Shown here: piece by piece, positions 24,368-33,020 of the stretch
Numbering within the stretch: position 1 is the stretch's first letter
Layout of the letters: the number at the start of each line of letters is the position of its first letter
Source: Sedimentisphaerales bacterium
Lineage (GTDB): Bacteria > Planctomycetota > Phycisphaerae > Sedimentisphaerales > Anaerobacaceae
Reading direction: 5' to 3'
Length of the DNA stretch: 33,827 nucleotides
NCBI GenBank assembly: GCA_030611315.1
Contig: JAUWPZ010000027.1
Coordinates: forward strand, 1-33,827
The notes under the pieces: generated by a model
The model's database searches: none
The model's input: the letters and a program-made list of their open reading frames with translations, nothing else
Told to the model about the DNA's origin: nothing
Made by a program: the position numbers and the translations under genes

Positions 24368-25072
24368 ATGGATTGCGTTACCATCCTTGCACAGGCAGTT
24401 GAAAGTGTGCTTCTTGCGGCGGCAGAAGCAGCAACAGAAGCAGAAGATAAAATTGTCCCGATAACATCCATCTGGGAATACGTTACTTCTCTGAAATGGG
24501 GTGAAGCGATAATTTTCATTTCTTTCGGAGCTGTCTGCCTTCTCTACGGCTGGCGCGTCTTCAAAATATTGGTGGTAATCAGCTTTGGCCTAATCGGCCT
24601 GCTTCTGGGAATGTTCGTAATTGATAAAATCAAAGGTTTAGACAACCAGCTTGTCGGTGGACTGATAGGCATGGGTCTGATGGCGGTTCTATCCGTGCCT
24701 TTGATGCGGTGGGCGGTCAGCGTCCTGGGGGCCTTCGCAGGCGGAATAGTAACATCCGGAATATGGATCGCCTGCGGATTTACCGAATCATACATCTGGG
24801 CCGGCTTTCTTATCGGAATGATTGCAGGCGGCATGATTTCCTTCATCGTGTTCAAAGTCGCTGTAATACTTTTTTCCAGCCTCGGCGGCAGCGCTTTAAT
24901 GGTAGTAGGAATGCTGGCGCTGCTATACACTTATCCGCAGACGACGGCACAGGTCGAACAGCTCGTGAGCCAGACGAAATGGTTCCTGCCCCTTGCGCTG
25001 ATGGCGCCGACATCGGTGGGATTAATCATCCAGCACAAATTTGTAAAAGGCTCCAAAGAATGGGATATTTGA
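24368..25072 (+). CDS. Second polytopic membrane protein of unknown function
   Basis: The 234-residue protein has an ATG preceded by AGGGG. After an Ala/Glu-rich N-terminus it has about seven hydrophobic helices from residue 42 on, including WRVFKILVVISFGLIGLLLG and WAVSVLGAFAGGIVTSGIWI, similar in arrangement to the preceding gene (KxLVxxxxGxxGxxxG). This suggests the two are distant paralogues that may work together. I do not recognise a function. Confidence 0.7.
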   Translation: MDCVTILAQAVESVLLAAAEAATEAEDKIVPITSIWEYVTSLKWGEAIIFISFGAVCLLYGWRVFKILVVISFGLIGLLLGMFVIDKIKGLDNQLVGGLIGMGLMAVLSVPLMRWAVSVLGAFAGGIVTSGIWIACGFTESYIWAGFLIGMIAGGMISFIVFKVAVILFSSLGGSALMVVGMLALLYTYPQTTAQVEQLVSQTKWFLPLALMAPTSVGLIIQHKFVKGSKEWDI

Positions 25073-25123
25073 CCGCTCTGCGCATACAAAACTTGGAACG
25101 TCTAACGTAATACCAGAGCCCTT

Positions 25124-25157
25124 AAACCGTAAAACTCAGCGTTTTCAGTGGTTTTTT
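25124..25157 (+). terminator. Possible intrinsic terminator after the membrane-protein pair
   Basis: AAACC (25124-25128) pairs with GGTTT (25150-25154) and inner AAAAC (25131-25135) with GTTTT (25141-25145), followed by a run of T. The stem has little GC, so it would be weak. The rest of 25073-25302 shows no gene. Confidence 0.35.
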
Positions 25158-25302
25158 AAAAAAAATTGCAAAATTTTTCAAAAAAGTGTAACAAACCGCG
25201 GAAAAATTGCACATAATAGAGGTAGGGTCTATTTTGCCATCTTGACGTGAGCCGTTATGTTGGTACTTTGCCGTCTGGAAAGCATATTTGTGAGGAGAGA
25301 AA

Positions 25303-26205
25303 ATGGTAGGGTGGTTGAAAAAAATGACCGATAAAATACATACGATTGTAATGCTCGTCTGGTATAATAGGTATAGAAAGCCGTTCGGCTTGTATACATG
25401 GTCGTTTTGTACAAAACCGGCTCCAAATAAAGCAACAAGGCCCAACACAATGAGGCAAAAAGCTTTTGCCCTTATAGAACTGCTGGTTGTGATTGCGATT
25501 ATTGCATTGTTAATGGCGGTATTGGTACCGGCGTTGCACAGGGTAAGGGAGCAGGCAAAGAAAGTTACCTGCTCCAATAATCTTAAACAAATGAGCCTGA
25601 GCCTGCAAATGTACGGCTCGGAAAATGACAACCACCTGCCGCTCAACGCACGAGGAAACTGGCTTTGGGATATCGCCTACAGTACCAGCGACTATATTAT
25701 TGCAACAGGCGGCGACAAACACACCTTTTATTGTCCTTCCGACATAACCAAAACAGCAGACATGGCGATTCTCTGGCAGTTCAGCCAGAACCCTCCTCTG
25801 GGAGCCCCGCCTGGCACTTTGGCTGAACCCACGACCAACAGAGACAATCATTTTCGAGTCACCAGTTATTTCTGGATGATAGATACTCTCAGCAGCAGAA
25901 CATATCACCCACAGGGAACCGGCAATAAAGACTGGGTGAAAACGCTCACCCCCAAGCAGCCATCCTCAACGGAGCTTATTACCGACGCGACCCTCAGTAA
26001 TGGCCCTGACCCTGAGAATACCAGCTTTACCGAGGTCCATGATGGGGACTTATGGAATCGCTATAACATTAGCGATCGCACCAACCACTTGACCCGTGGA
26101 GTTAAACCTGCCGGCGGTAATGTCGTCTTCGTCGATGGACACAACGAATGGCGGCACTTTAGCGAGATGGAAGTGCGTCACTCAACCCCATATCATTGGT
26201 GGTAA
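25303..26205 (+). CDS. Prepilin-type protein of the H-X9-DG-like group
   Basis: The signal [20 protein letters not shown] (from residue 50 of this frame) is a type IV prepilin motif with Ala-1, Phe1 and Glu5. [20 protein letters not shown] and the C-terminal [16 protein letters not shown] resemble the DUF1559/H-X9-DG prepilin-like proteins that are numerous in planctomycetes; the His of the motif is not at the usual place. Two starts are possible. The ATG at 25303 has a strong GAGGAG SD but gives a leader of about 53 residues; the ATG at 25450 gives a normal short leader with AAGG upstream. I give the longer frame because of its SD. It may be processed by the same peptidase as the pseudopilins of the secretion locus. 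Confidence 0.75.
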   Translation: MVGWLKKMTDKIHTIVMLVWYNRYRKPFGLYTWSFCTKPAPNKATRPNTMRQKAFALIELLVVIAIIALLMAVLVPALHRVREQAKKVTCSNNLKQMSLSLQMYGSENDNHLPLNARGNWLWDIAYSTSDYIIATGGDKHTFYCPSDITKTADMAILWQFSQNPPLGAPPGTLAEPTTNRDNHFRVTSYFWMIDTLSSRTYHPQGTGNKDWVKTLTPKQPSSTELITDATLSNGPDPENTSFTEVHDGDLWNRYNISDRTNHLTRGVKPAGGNVVFVDGHNEWRHFSEMEVRHSTPYHWW

Positions 26206-26420
26206 TACTCAACGCCAAATCCAACCATTTCTCTATTTTCGGCATAAGGCCACTGTAATGGTGAATTGCGCACGGCTGCATTACACATATATTCCGGTAT
26301 CCGGACAAAATGTTTCCGGCTGATTTTGCCCTTGCAAAACCGCCTCTGCCACCTTACAATCCCTGATGTTGCTGGCAAGATTAAAGCCCGATGCCCGATG
26401 CTCATAAAAGAAGAAATTCG

Positions 26421-26448
26421 AGTATCGAGAATCAAGTATCGAGAATCA
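26421..26448. repeat. 14-bp tandem repeat directly before ffh
   Basis: AGTATCGAGAATCA is repeated twice in a row and ends five bases before the ffh ATG, filling the place where an SD is expected. Confidence 0.9.
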
Positions 26449-26452
26449 AGCT

Positions 26453-27880
26453 ATGTTTGAGTCGTTAACCGAGAAATTTAACTCAGTCTTCCGGTCGTTA
26501 GCCGGACGGGGACGGATTACCGAAGCGAATATCTCCGACGCTATGCGGGACGTCCGCAAGGCCCTATTAGAAGCGGACGTCAACTACAACGTCGTAAAGC
26601 AGTTCTGCAAAGACGTTAAGGAGGCTGCCATCGGCCAGGATGTGATAAAAAGCCTTCATCCCAGCCAGGTTATGGTAAAAATCGTCAGCGATGAGCTTAC
26701 CAGGCTGATGGGGCCGGTCGATACACGCATCTATTTTGTCTCACCCGGGCCTACTGTAATAATGTTGGCGGGTTTACAGGGAGGTGGTAAGACCACGACA
26801 GCCGCCAAACTCGGTAAATACCTCGTCGCGCAAGGCAAAAAGACGCTCCTGGTGGCCGACGACCTGCAGAGGCCGGCCGCTGTCGAGCAATTGATTGTTC
26901 TGGGCAGGCAATTAGACATCGACGTTTACAGCGAGGACAGCAAAAATTCGGTGAAAGTCGCCAAAAACGCCGTTAAACAGGCCCGAGAGAACGACTACGA
27001 TGTGGCAGTGCTCGACACCGCAGGCCGGCTGCACATAGATGACAATATGATGACCGAATTGGCCGACGTTGCCAAAGCGGTCACTCCGCATCAGATTTAC
27101 TTAGTTTGTGATGCGATGACAGGCCAGGACGCCGTCAACTCGGCCAAAGAATTCAACGAACGGCTCGAACTCGACGGCGTCATACTTACAAAACTGGACG
27201 GCGACGCCCGCGGCGGAGCTGCCCTAAGCGTCAAAGCCGTAACCGGAAAGCCCATCAAATTCATCGGCGTCGGTGAAAAACTGGACGAACTTGAAGAATT
27301 CCACCCCGACCGCATGGCCGGCAGAATCCTCGGAATGGGCGACGTCGTAACGCTCGTGGAGAAGGCCCGGGAGCATTTCGAGGCGGAAGAAGCCGTCAAA
27401 CTCCAAAAAAAGATAGCAAAGGGTAGTTTCGGCTTCGATGATTTTCTCAAGCAGATGCAGGCCGTCAAAAAAATGGGTGGTATCAAGGATATACTCAAAA
27501 TGATGCCAGGAATGGCCGGACAGCTCAAAGATATGGACCTCGACGGCGCCGAACTCGGCCAAATGGAGGCGATTGTCCATTCGATGACCTATCGCGAAAG
27601 ACGCAGCCCGGATGTTATAGACTCGCCCAGGCGAAGGCGTATCGCCGCCGGAGCGGGCGTGCAACCCAACGACGTTTCCGGCCTCGTAAAGACATTTATG
27701 CGAAGCCGGGATATGATGAAGGCGCTGAGCGGAGGAAGCTTCGGCGGGCTTAAAAGCCTGCTCTCGGGCGGATTTAATATGGGCTCGCTCAGCCAGATGA
27801 TGTCCGCCGGAAGAAAAATCAAGCAGCGCTCAAAACGGAAAAGAGTAATAAGGCGAAGGGGTAAAATTAGAAAGCGATAA
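26453..27880 (+). CDS. ffh: Signal recognition particle GTPase Ffh
   Basis: Binds the SRP RNA and signal sequences of nascent membrane proteins and docks with FtsY. The 475 residues show the N-domain (MFESLTEKFNSVFRSLAGRG, ALLEADVNYNVVKQFC), the G-domain with P-loop GLQGGGKTTTAAKLG near 107, DTAGRLHID near 188 and TKLDGDARGG near 245, and a Met-rich M-domain (FLKQMQAVKKMGGIKDILKM; SMTYRERRSPDVIDSPRRRR). The tail is very basic (KQRSKRKRVIRRRGKIRKR). The only SD-like bases are within the 14-bp repeat (GAG), so initiation may be weak or leader-dependent. Confidence 0.97.
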   Translation: MFESLTEKFNSVFRSLAGRGRITEANISDAMRDVRKALLEADVNYNVVKQFCKDVKEAAIGQDVIKSLHPSQVMVKIVSDELTRLMGPVDTRIYFVSPGPTVIMLAGLQGGGKTTTAAKLGKYLVAQGKKTLLVADDLQRPAAVEQLIVLGRQLDIDVYSEDSKNSVKVAKNAVKQARENDYDVAVLDTAGRLHIDDNMMTELADVAKAVTPHQIYLVCDAMTGQDAVNSAKEFNERLELDGVILTKLDGDARGGAALSVKAVTGKPIKFIGVGEKLDELEEFHPDRMAGRILGMGDVVTLVEKAREHFEAEEAVKLQKKIAKGSFGFDDFLKQMQAVKKMGGIKDILKMMPGMAGQLKDMDLDGAELGQMEAIVHSMTYRERRSPDVIDSPRRRRIAAGAGVQPNDVSGLVKTFMRSRDMMKALSGGSFGGLKSLLSGGFNMGSLSQMMSAGRKIKQRSKRKRVIRRRGKIRKR

Positions 27881-27935
27881 GACAAAAACACCCATTCGTT
27901 TATCCATCTGAGCTTTTGTGGAAAAGGTAGTCAAA

Positions 27936-29492
27936 ATGAATAAAAATCTGAACCCCGTTAGAAATTCCAAAGCGGACAAATATATGGAACAGACCCCCTT
28001 AGAAGTGAGTTGTCGATTTCCACCGGGACGAAAAACGAAGATTTCTAACGGGGTAAACCGTCGTGATTTCTTGAAAGTTGCGGGCCTGGCAGCGGCATCG
28101 CTGGCGCTGCCGGGATGTTTTAGTGCTTCCGGGCAACCTTCCGGCAAGTCGGACGCCTCTCGGCCACCGAACTTTATTGTCATCTTCTGTGACGATTTGG
28201 GTTATGGCGACCTCGGCTGCTTCGGGTCGAAAAAACACCGCACTCCTAACCTCGATAAAATGGCTGCCGAAGGCATGCGTTTTACCAGCTTTTATGTAAC
28301 CAGCGGCGTCTGCACACCGTCGCGGTCGAGCCTGATGACCGGCTGCTATCCCCGCCGCGTCAATATGCACCAGGACAGCGAAGGACTGTGCGTTCTTTTC
28401 CCTTCGGGCAAAAGGGGCCTGAACCCCGATGAAATCACTATCGCCGAAATACTCAAAGAGCGAGGCTACGCCACAGCTTGCGTCGGCAAATGGCACCTCG
28501 GCGACCAGCCGCAGTTTCTGCCGACGCGCCAGGGCTTTGACTATTACTACGGCATCCCATACAGCAACGATATGGGCGGCAGAGAAGGCGCCAAACGCCC
28601 ACCCCTGCCCCTGCTCCGAAATGAAAAGGTCATCGAAGCCCCGGCCGACCAAAACACGCTGACGAAACGCTATACGGAAGAGGTTATCAAGTTTATCACG
28701 GCCAATAAGGGCAGGCCCTTCTTTGTATATCTGCCGCACACGATGGTGCACAATCCCGTGCACTCCAGCGAGAAGTTCCGCGGCAAAAGCGCCAACGGCG
28801 GCTACGGCGACGCCACCGAAGAGATAGACTTCTCAACAGGCGAAATACTCTCTACTTTGAAAATGCTCGGTCTTGACAGGAATACACTGGTAATCTTCAC
28901 GTCCGACAACGGCGCATCCAATCGATTCGGAGGCAGCAATGCTCCACTCTCCGGATTCAAGGGCAGCACGATGGAGGGTGGTATGCGCGAGCCCTGTATA
29001 ATGCGATGGCCCGGCAGGATTCCAGCCGGCCAAACGTGCAACCAACTGACCTGCACGATGGACCTGCTGCCGACCTTCGCAAAATTGGCCGGCACAAAGC
29101 CGCCGGGCGACCGGGTAATCGACGGCAAAAACATCTGGCCGCTTATGTCGGGCAAAAAAGGTGCGAAAACACCCCATGAAGCGTTCTATTACTATCAAAT
29201 CGACCAGTTACAGGCCGTGCGGTCGGGCAGATGGAAGCTTCATCTGTCGCTTGAACTAAAGAAACGCAACTGGGGCAAAGGCGTGCCCGATGCTCCGCTT
29301 CAATTATACGACCTTGAAGCCGACATCGCCGAAAAGAACAACGTTGCAGATAAGCATCCCGACGTGGTCAAGCGTCTTCTCGCCTTAGCGGAAAAGGCCC
29401 GCGAGGACCTCGGCGATGTCAAACGCCCGGGAAAACACCAGCGTCCGGCCGGCCTGGCCGTGAGCCCGAAGCCGCTGCTGCTGTCAGAATAA
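27936..29492 (+). CDS. Sulfatase, Tat-exported lipoprotein
   Basis: Hydrolyses sulfate esters, probably of sulfated polysaccharides. Start at the ATG at 27936, with AAGG eight bases upstream, in preference to a GTG six codons earlier. The 518-residue protein has a twin-arginine signal: Arg42-Arg43 (RRDFLKVAGLAAASLALPGC) with lipobox Cys61. The first metal-binding segment is FCDDLGYGDLGCFG; the formylglycine site is Cys126 in CTPSR, followed by SSLMTGCYPRR. Later motifs include CVGKWHLGD and FTSDNGASNR. The 41 residues before the twin Arg are unusually long and are mostly encoded by a palindromic element (27952-28054). The gene lies between ffh and rpsP. Substrate cannot be told from sequence. 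Confidence 0.95.
   Translation: MNKNLNPVRNSKADKYMEQTPLEVSCRFPPGRKTKISNGVNRRDFLKVAGLAAASLALPGCFSASGQPSGKSDASRPPNFIVIFCDDLGYGDLGCFGSKKHRTPNLDKMAAEGMRFTSFYVTSGVCTPSRSSLMTGCYPRRVNMHQDSEGLCVLFPSGKRGLNPDEITIAEILKERGYATACVGKWHLGDQPQFLPTRQGFDYYYGIPYSNDMGGREGAKRPPLPLLRNEKVIEAPADQNTLTKRYTEEVIKFITANKGRPFFVYLPHTMVHNPVHSSEKFRGKSANGGYGDATEEIDFSTGEILSTLKMLGLDRNTLVIFTSDNGASNRFGGSNAPLSGFKGSTMEGGMREPCIMRWPGRIPAGQTCNQLTCTMDLLPTFAKLAGTKPPGDRVIDGKNIWPLMSGKKGAKTPHEAFYYYQIDQLQAVRSGRWKLHLSLELKKRNWGKGVPDAPLQLYDLEADIAEKNNVADKHPDVVKRLLALAEKAREDLGDVKRPGKHQRPAGLAVSPKPLLLSE
27952..28054. repeat. 103-bp palindromic element inside the sulfatase signal sequence
   Basis: ACCCCGTTAGAAAT (27952-27965) is exactly inverted at 28041-28054. 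A partial third copy of the arm lies between (ACCCCCTTAGAAGT, 27993-28006). It is in frame and adds about 34 residues, from NPVRNS to KISNGV, between the start codon and the twin-arginine motif. Confidence 0.85.
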
Positions 29493-29504
29493 GGCCCGAC
29501 CACA

Positions 29505-29846
29505 ATGAAAAAAAACCAGGGACCGAAAAGCAAAGACAAAATCTCAATTGAACAGTATCTCGAAAAATTAGCCCGGTTTTCCGGCAGCGAATATGGCAAG
29601 CTCATAAGAAGCACGTTCCAGGACATCCGGGGCAGCAGCGAGCTGGCAATGCTGGCCTCGCCGACCGCCGAGGAAATGGAACAATTAAGAAAAGCCGTGG
29701 CGATAATGACGCCGGGTGAAAAAGAAACGGCCGAGAGTTTGAGCGACGAACAGATACAAAAAATCGCCGCCGACGTAGAAATCGACCCGGCGAATTTGGC
29801 CATCTTTATAAACGGCTACGCCTTACACTGCAAACGCGCCTTGTAA
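29505..29846 (+). CDS. Small conserved-looking protein, resembling the end of the Ffh M-domain
   Basis: The 113-residue protein has AAGG ten bases before its ATG. It is Lys-rich at the N-terminus, then helical and charged. Its C-terminal half, from QLRKAVAIMTPGEKETAESL to IAADVEIDPANLAIFINGY, aligns by eye with the Ffh M-domain stretch QMEAIVHSMTYRERRSPDVI to IAAGAGVQPNDVSGLVKTF encoded 2 kb upstream. Shared positions include the MT, the ER/EK, the IA and a closing aromatic. It has no GTPase domain. It lies 12 bases after the sulfatase and 15 bases before the restriction enzyme gene. Function unknown; the M-domain likeness is a suggestion only. Confidence 0.7.
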   Translation: MKKNQGPKSKDKISIEQYLEKLARFSGSEYGKLIRSTFQDIRGSSELAMLASPTAEEMEQLRKAVAIMTPGEKETAESLSDEQIQKIAADVEIDPANLAIFINGYALHCKRAL

Positions 29847-29861
29847 CTTGATGCAGGAAAA

Positions 29862-32800
29862 ATGCTAAAATCATATTTGAAAGAAATCTTCGAAGTAGCA
29901 CAAAAAGGTGACGCCAGAGAAGAAAGCTATTACAAGGCTTTGGCATCACTGATGGAGGATTTTGCGCAATCAACAAAAAGAGCAAAAACACATGTAACGA
30001 TACTTCCAAAAAAGACCGAGGCGGGCAATCCCGATTTTCGAATATGGGGCGGCAAACAACATATAGCTGGCTACATTGAAGCCAAACCACCTACCGAAGA
30101 AAACCTTGATAAAATTGAGGAATCTGAACAACTAAAACGTTACTACAATGCTTTTCCTAATGTCATTTTAACGAACTTTTTCGAGTTTCGGTTGTATCGT
30201 GAGGCTAAGTTGGTTGAAAAAACTCAAATAGGCAGACCATTTATTGCCAAACAACTCAAAGTTGTACCTCCGGTAGAGAATGAAGATAAGTTTTTTGATT
30301 TATTGAATAAGTTCTTCACTTTTTCTCTGCCGCGAAGGTACACCCCCAAAACCCTCGCCGAAGCGCTCGCCCGCAGGACGCATTACTTACGTGAGCAAGT
30401 GCTCCTGGAGCTCAACAGAAGCAATGGTAACCTAATGGGATTTTATGAGGCGTTTCAACAACATTTAATCGCAGGCCTTACCAAAGAAGATTTCGCGGAT
30501 ATGTACGCCCAGACGATAACTTACGGTCTTTTTGCCGCGAGTACCCGCTGTGAGGAGGATTTTGCTCGAAGACTTGCGTTTGACAACATACCAAGAACAA
30601 TAGGCATCCTGCGCGATGTATTCAGGTTTGTCTCTCTTGAGGAAACCGGACCCGAGCTTGACTGGATAATCGATGATATTGCTGAGCTTTTGGGTATTGC
30701 CAATGTAAAAGGGGTTCTGCACCAATATTTCGTTGAAGGTTCGGGAAAAGACCCTGTAATGCATTTTTACGAAACTTTCCTTGCAGCATACGACCCCAAG
30801 GAAAGAGAGCAGCGTGGCGTCTACTATACACCACAGGAGGTCGTCTCTTACATCGTCCGCTCCTTAAATATCATTCTAAAAGACTATTTTGGTAAAACCG
30901 ATGGCTTCGCAACAAACTCAATAACAGCCCTCGACCCCGCTGCAGGAACGCTGACATTCTTGGCAGAAGCAGCAAATGTTGCCGTTAACGAATTTTCAAC
31001 CAGCTACGGAAGCGGCGGCATAACCGAGCTAATAAAGAAACACATTTTAAGAAACTTCTACGCCCTTGAATTGATGATGGCGCCTTATGCCATCGGACAT
31101 TTGAAAATGGGGTTTCTGCTTGAAGAATTGGGCTATAAGCTGGCCGAAGACGACAGGTTTAAGCTGTATTTAACAAACACACTTGATATGAAGGAACTCG
31201 CAGAAACCACCTTGCCGGGTATGAGTTCCCTCTCCAGAGAATCACACGCCGCAGGAGCCGTTAAAAAAGAAACGCCTATTCTGGTTATTCTGGGAAATCC
31301 TCCTTATTCGGGGCATTCAGCCAATAAAGGGCCGTGGATTAGCAAGGAAATCAAAGAGTATTACAAAATCGACGGCAGAGACCTCGACGAGAAGAATCCC
31401 AAGTGGCTGCAGGATGATTATGTAAAATTCATTCGTTTCGCCCAATGGAAAATAGACCAGGCCGGCGAAGGCGCTTTGGGCTTTATTACCAATCACGGCT
31501 ATCTCGACAATCCCACCTTCAGAGGAATGAGACGGTCCTTGATGAACAGCTTCGACCATATTTATCTGCTCGACCTGCACGGCAACGCCAAAAAAAGGGA
31601 AAAATGCCCTGACGGCTCAAAAGACGAAAACGTTTTCGATATCCAGCAGGGCGTGGCAATCATTCTGGCCGTCAAGAAAAAAGGCCTGAAGAAGAAAATT
31701 GTGCATAAAGACAACTGGGGCCTTCGCCAGGTTAAATATGATTGGCTCAAGAGCAACGATATCAAAAGCACAAAATGGAAAAAGCTCAACCCCAAACCGG
31801 AATTCTACTTCTTCGTCCCCAGAGATGAAAAGCTGTTGGGCCGTTATCAGAAGTATTCGAAGATTACAGATATATTTCCTGCCAATAGTGTCGGAGTTGT
31901 AACAAGCCGCGACAAATTCGTTATCGCTCCCGACAAGGCCGAGCTAAAAAAACGCATCAGGATGTTCATCGATGACAATCTGACAGACAGTATGGTAAAA
32001 CAGGCATTTGCCCTAAAAGACAAATCCACGTGGAATGTCAAAGATGCCCGCAAGAAAGTAAAAGCAGAAAAGCAATGGGAAAGCCAAATAATCCCCATCC
32101 TGTACAGGCCCTTTGACCGACAGTGGATTTTTTATAACGACGCGGTAGTAGAAAGAACAAGAAAAGATGTCATGCACCACATGAAACAAGAGAATCTTGC
32201 CCTCTGTGCTGGAAGAGCCGGCCAGGTCGTAGGACTTGACCAGCCGTGGAACGTCGTGTTTTGCGCAGAATGTACTGAGGACCTCAACCTATTCTACAGG
32301 GGTGGGAATGTAAATTTCCCTCTCTATCTTTATCCGGAGGGCTATTTGTATAACGGAGGCGAGAGATATGAGCGTGAGGTAAATATCGCTGGCCCCGTGC
32401 TCAAGGCTCTCGAAAACACCTTCGGCAAGAAACAAAAACCCGATGCGATATTCTACTACATATATGCGGTTCTGTACTCCAGTATCTACCGCCGCAGGTA
32501 CGCCGAATTTTTGAAAACTGATTTCCCGCGAATTCCTTTCTGCCGGGACCATAATCTCTTCCACGCAATGGCTAAACTGGGCAAAAACCTCGTAGAACTG
32601 CATTTGATGAAATCCGCCAGGCTCAACAAACCCATCGTCAAGTTCGAGGGCAAGGGAGACAACCTCGTTAAAAAAGTAACATATGACAACAAGAAAAAAC
32701 TCGTACACATAAATCAAGGCCGACATTTTGACTCTATCACCCAAGACATCTGGGATTACCAAATAGGCGGCTACCAGGTTATGGACAAGTGGTTAAAAGA

Positions 32801-32939
32801 TAGAAAAGGCCGCCGCCTGACCCTGGAAAATATCAAACATTATTGCAGAATCGCAACTGCAATAAAACATACAATCGCAACGCAGAAGAAAATAGACGAA
32901 ATTTACATGGGCATTGAAAAACAGTATATTACTTTTTAG
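29862..32939 (+). CDS. Type ISP/IIG-like restriction-modification enzyme
   Basis: Single-chain enzyme that would methylate adenine at its site and cut unmodified DNA. The ATG follows CAGGA by five bases. The 1025 residues have an N-terminal PD-(D/E)xK-like nuclease: Asp58 (GNPDFRIW) and Glu73-Ala-Lys75 (YIEAKPP). The methyltransferase follows: YYTPQEVVSYIVRSLN, motif I DPAAGT at 358-363, and motif IV NPPY at 479-482, typical of N6-adenine enzymes. The C-terminal part with YRPFDRQWIFYNDAVVERTR resembles the type ISP C-terminal/specificity region. I see no helicase motifs, unlike full type ISP enzymes such as LlaGI. The first part (to about 30350) is more AT-rich than its neighbours, and its site between ffh and rpsP suggests transfer. 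Confidence 0.88.
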   Translation: MLKSYLKEIFEVAQKGDAREESYYKALASLMEDFAQSTKRAKTHVTILPKKTEAGNPDFRIWGGKQHIAGYIEAKPPTEENLDKIEESEQLKRYYNAFPNVILTNFFEFRLYREAKLVEKTQIGRPFIAKQLKVVPPVENEDKFFDLLNKFFTFSLPRRYTPKTLAEALARRTHYLREQVLLELNRSNGNLMGFYEAFQQHLIAGLTKEDFADMYAQTITYGLFAASTRCEEDFARRLAFDNIPRTIGILRDVFRFVSLEETGPELDWIIDDIAELLGIANVKGVLHQYFVEGSGKDPVMHFYETFLAAYDPKEREQRGVYYTPQEVVSYIVRSLNIILKDYFGKTDGFATNSITALDPAAGTLTFLAEAANVAVNEFSTSYGSGGITELIKKHILRNFYALELMMAPYAIGHLKMGFLLEELGYKLAEDDRFKLYLTNTLDMKELAETTLPGMSSLSRESHAAGAVKKETPILVILGNPPYSGHSANKGPWISKEIKEYYKIDGRDLDEKNPKWLQDDYVKFIRFAQWKIDQAGEGALGFITNHGYLDNPTFRGMRRSLMNSFDHIYLLDLHGNAKKREKCPDGSKDENVFDIQQGVAIILAVKKKGLKKKIVHKDNWGLRQVKYDWLKSNDIKSTKWKKLNPKPEFYFFVPRDEKLLGRYQKYSKITDIFPANSVGVVTSRDKFVIAPDKAELKKRIRMFIDDNLTDSMVKQAFALKDKSTWNVKDARKKVKAEKQWESQIIPILYRPFDRQWIFYNDAVVERTRKDVMHHMKQENLALCAGRAGQVVGLDQPWNVVFCAECTEDLNLFYRGGNVNFPLYLYPEGYLYNGGERYEREVNIAGPVLKALENTFGKKQKPDAIFYYIYAVLYSSIYRRRYAEFLKTDFPRIPFCRDHNLFHAMAKLGKNLVELHLMKSARLNKPIVKFEGKGDNLVKKVTYDNKKKLVHINQGRHFDSITQDIWDYQIGGYQVMDKWLKDRKGRRLTLENIKHYCRIATAIKHTIATQKKIDEIYMGIEKQYITF

Positions 32940-33020
32940 ACAACTCAGCAAACGTGTTTCGTGACCCAGATTGTTCGGGGTCGCGGGAATTGATAATAAT
33001 TAAGAACTTAGGAGATAATT

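Noticed and set aside
32957-32988. Possible hairpin between the restriction enzyme gene and rpsP
   Set aside because: The GTGACCC/GGGTCGC pairing has a mismatch and no T-run; too weak to call a terminator.
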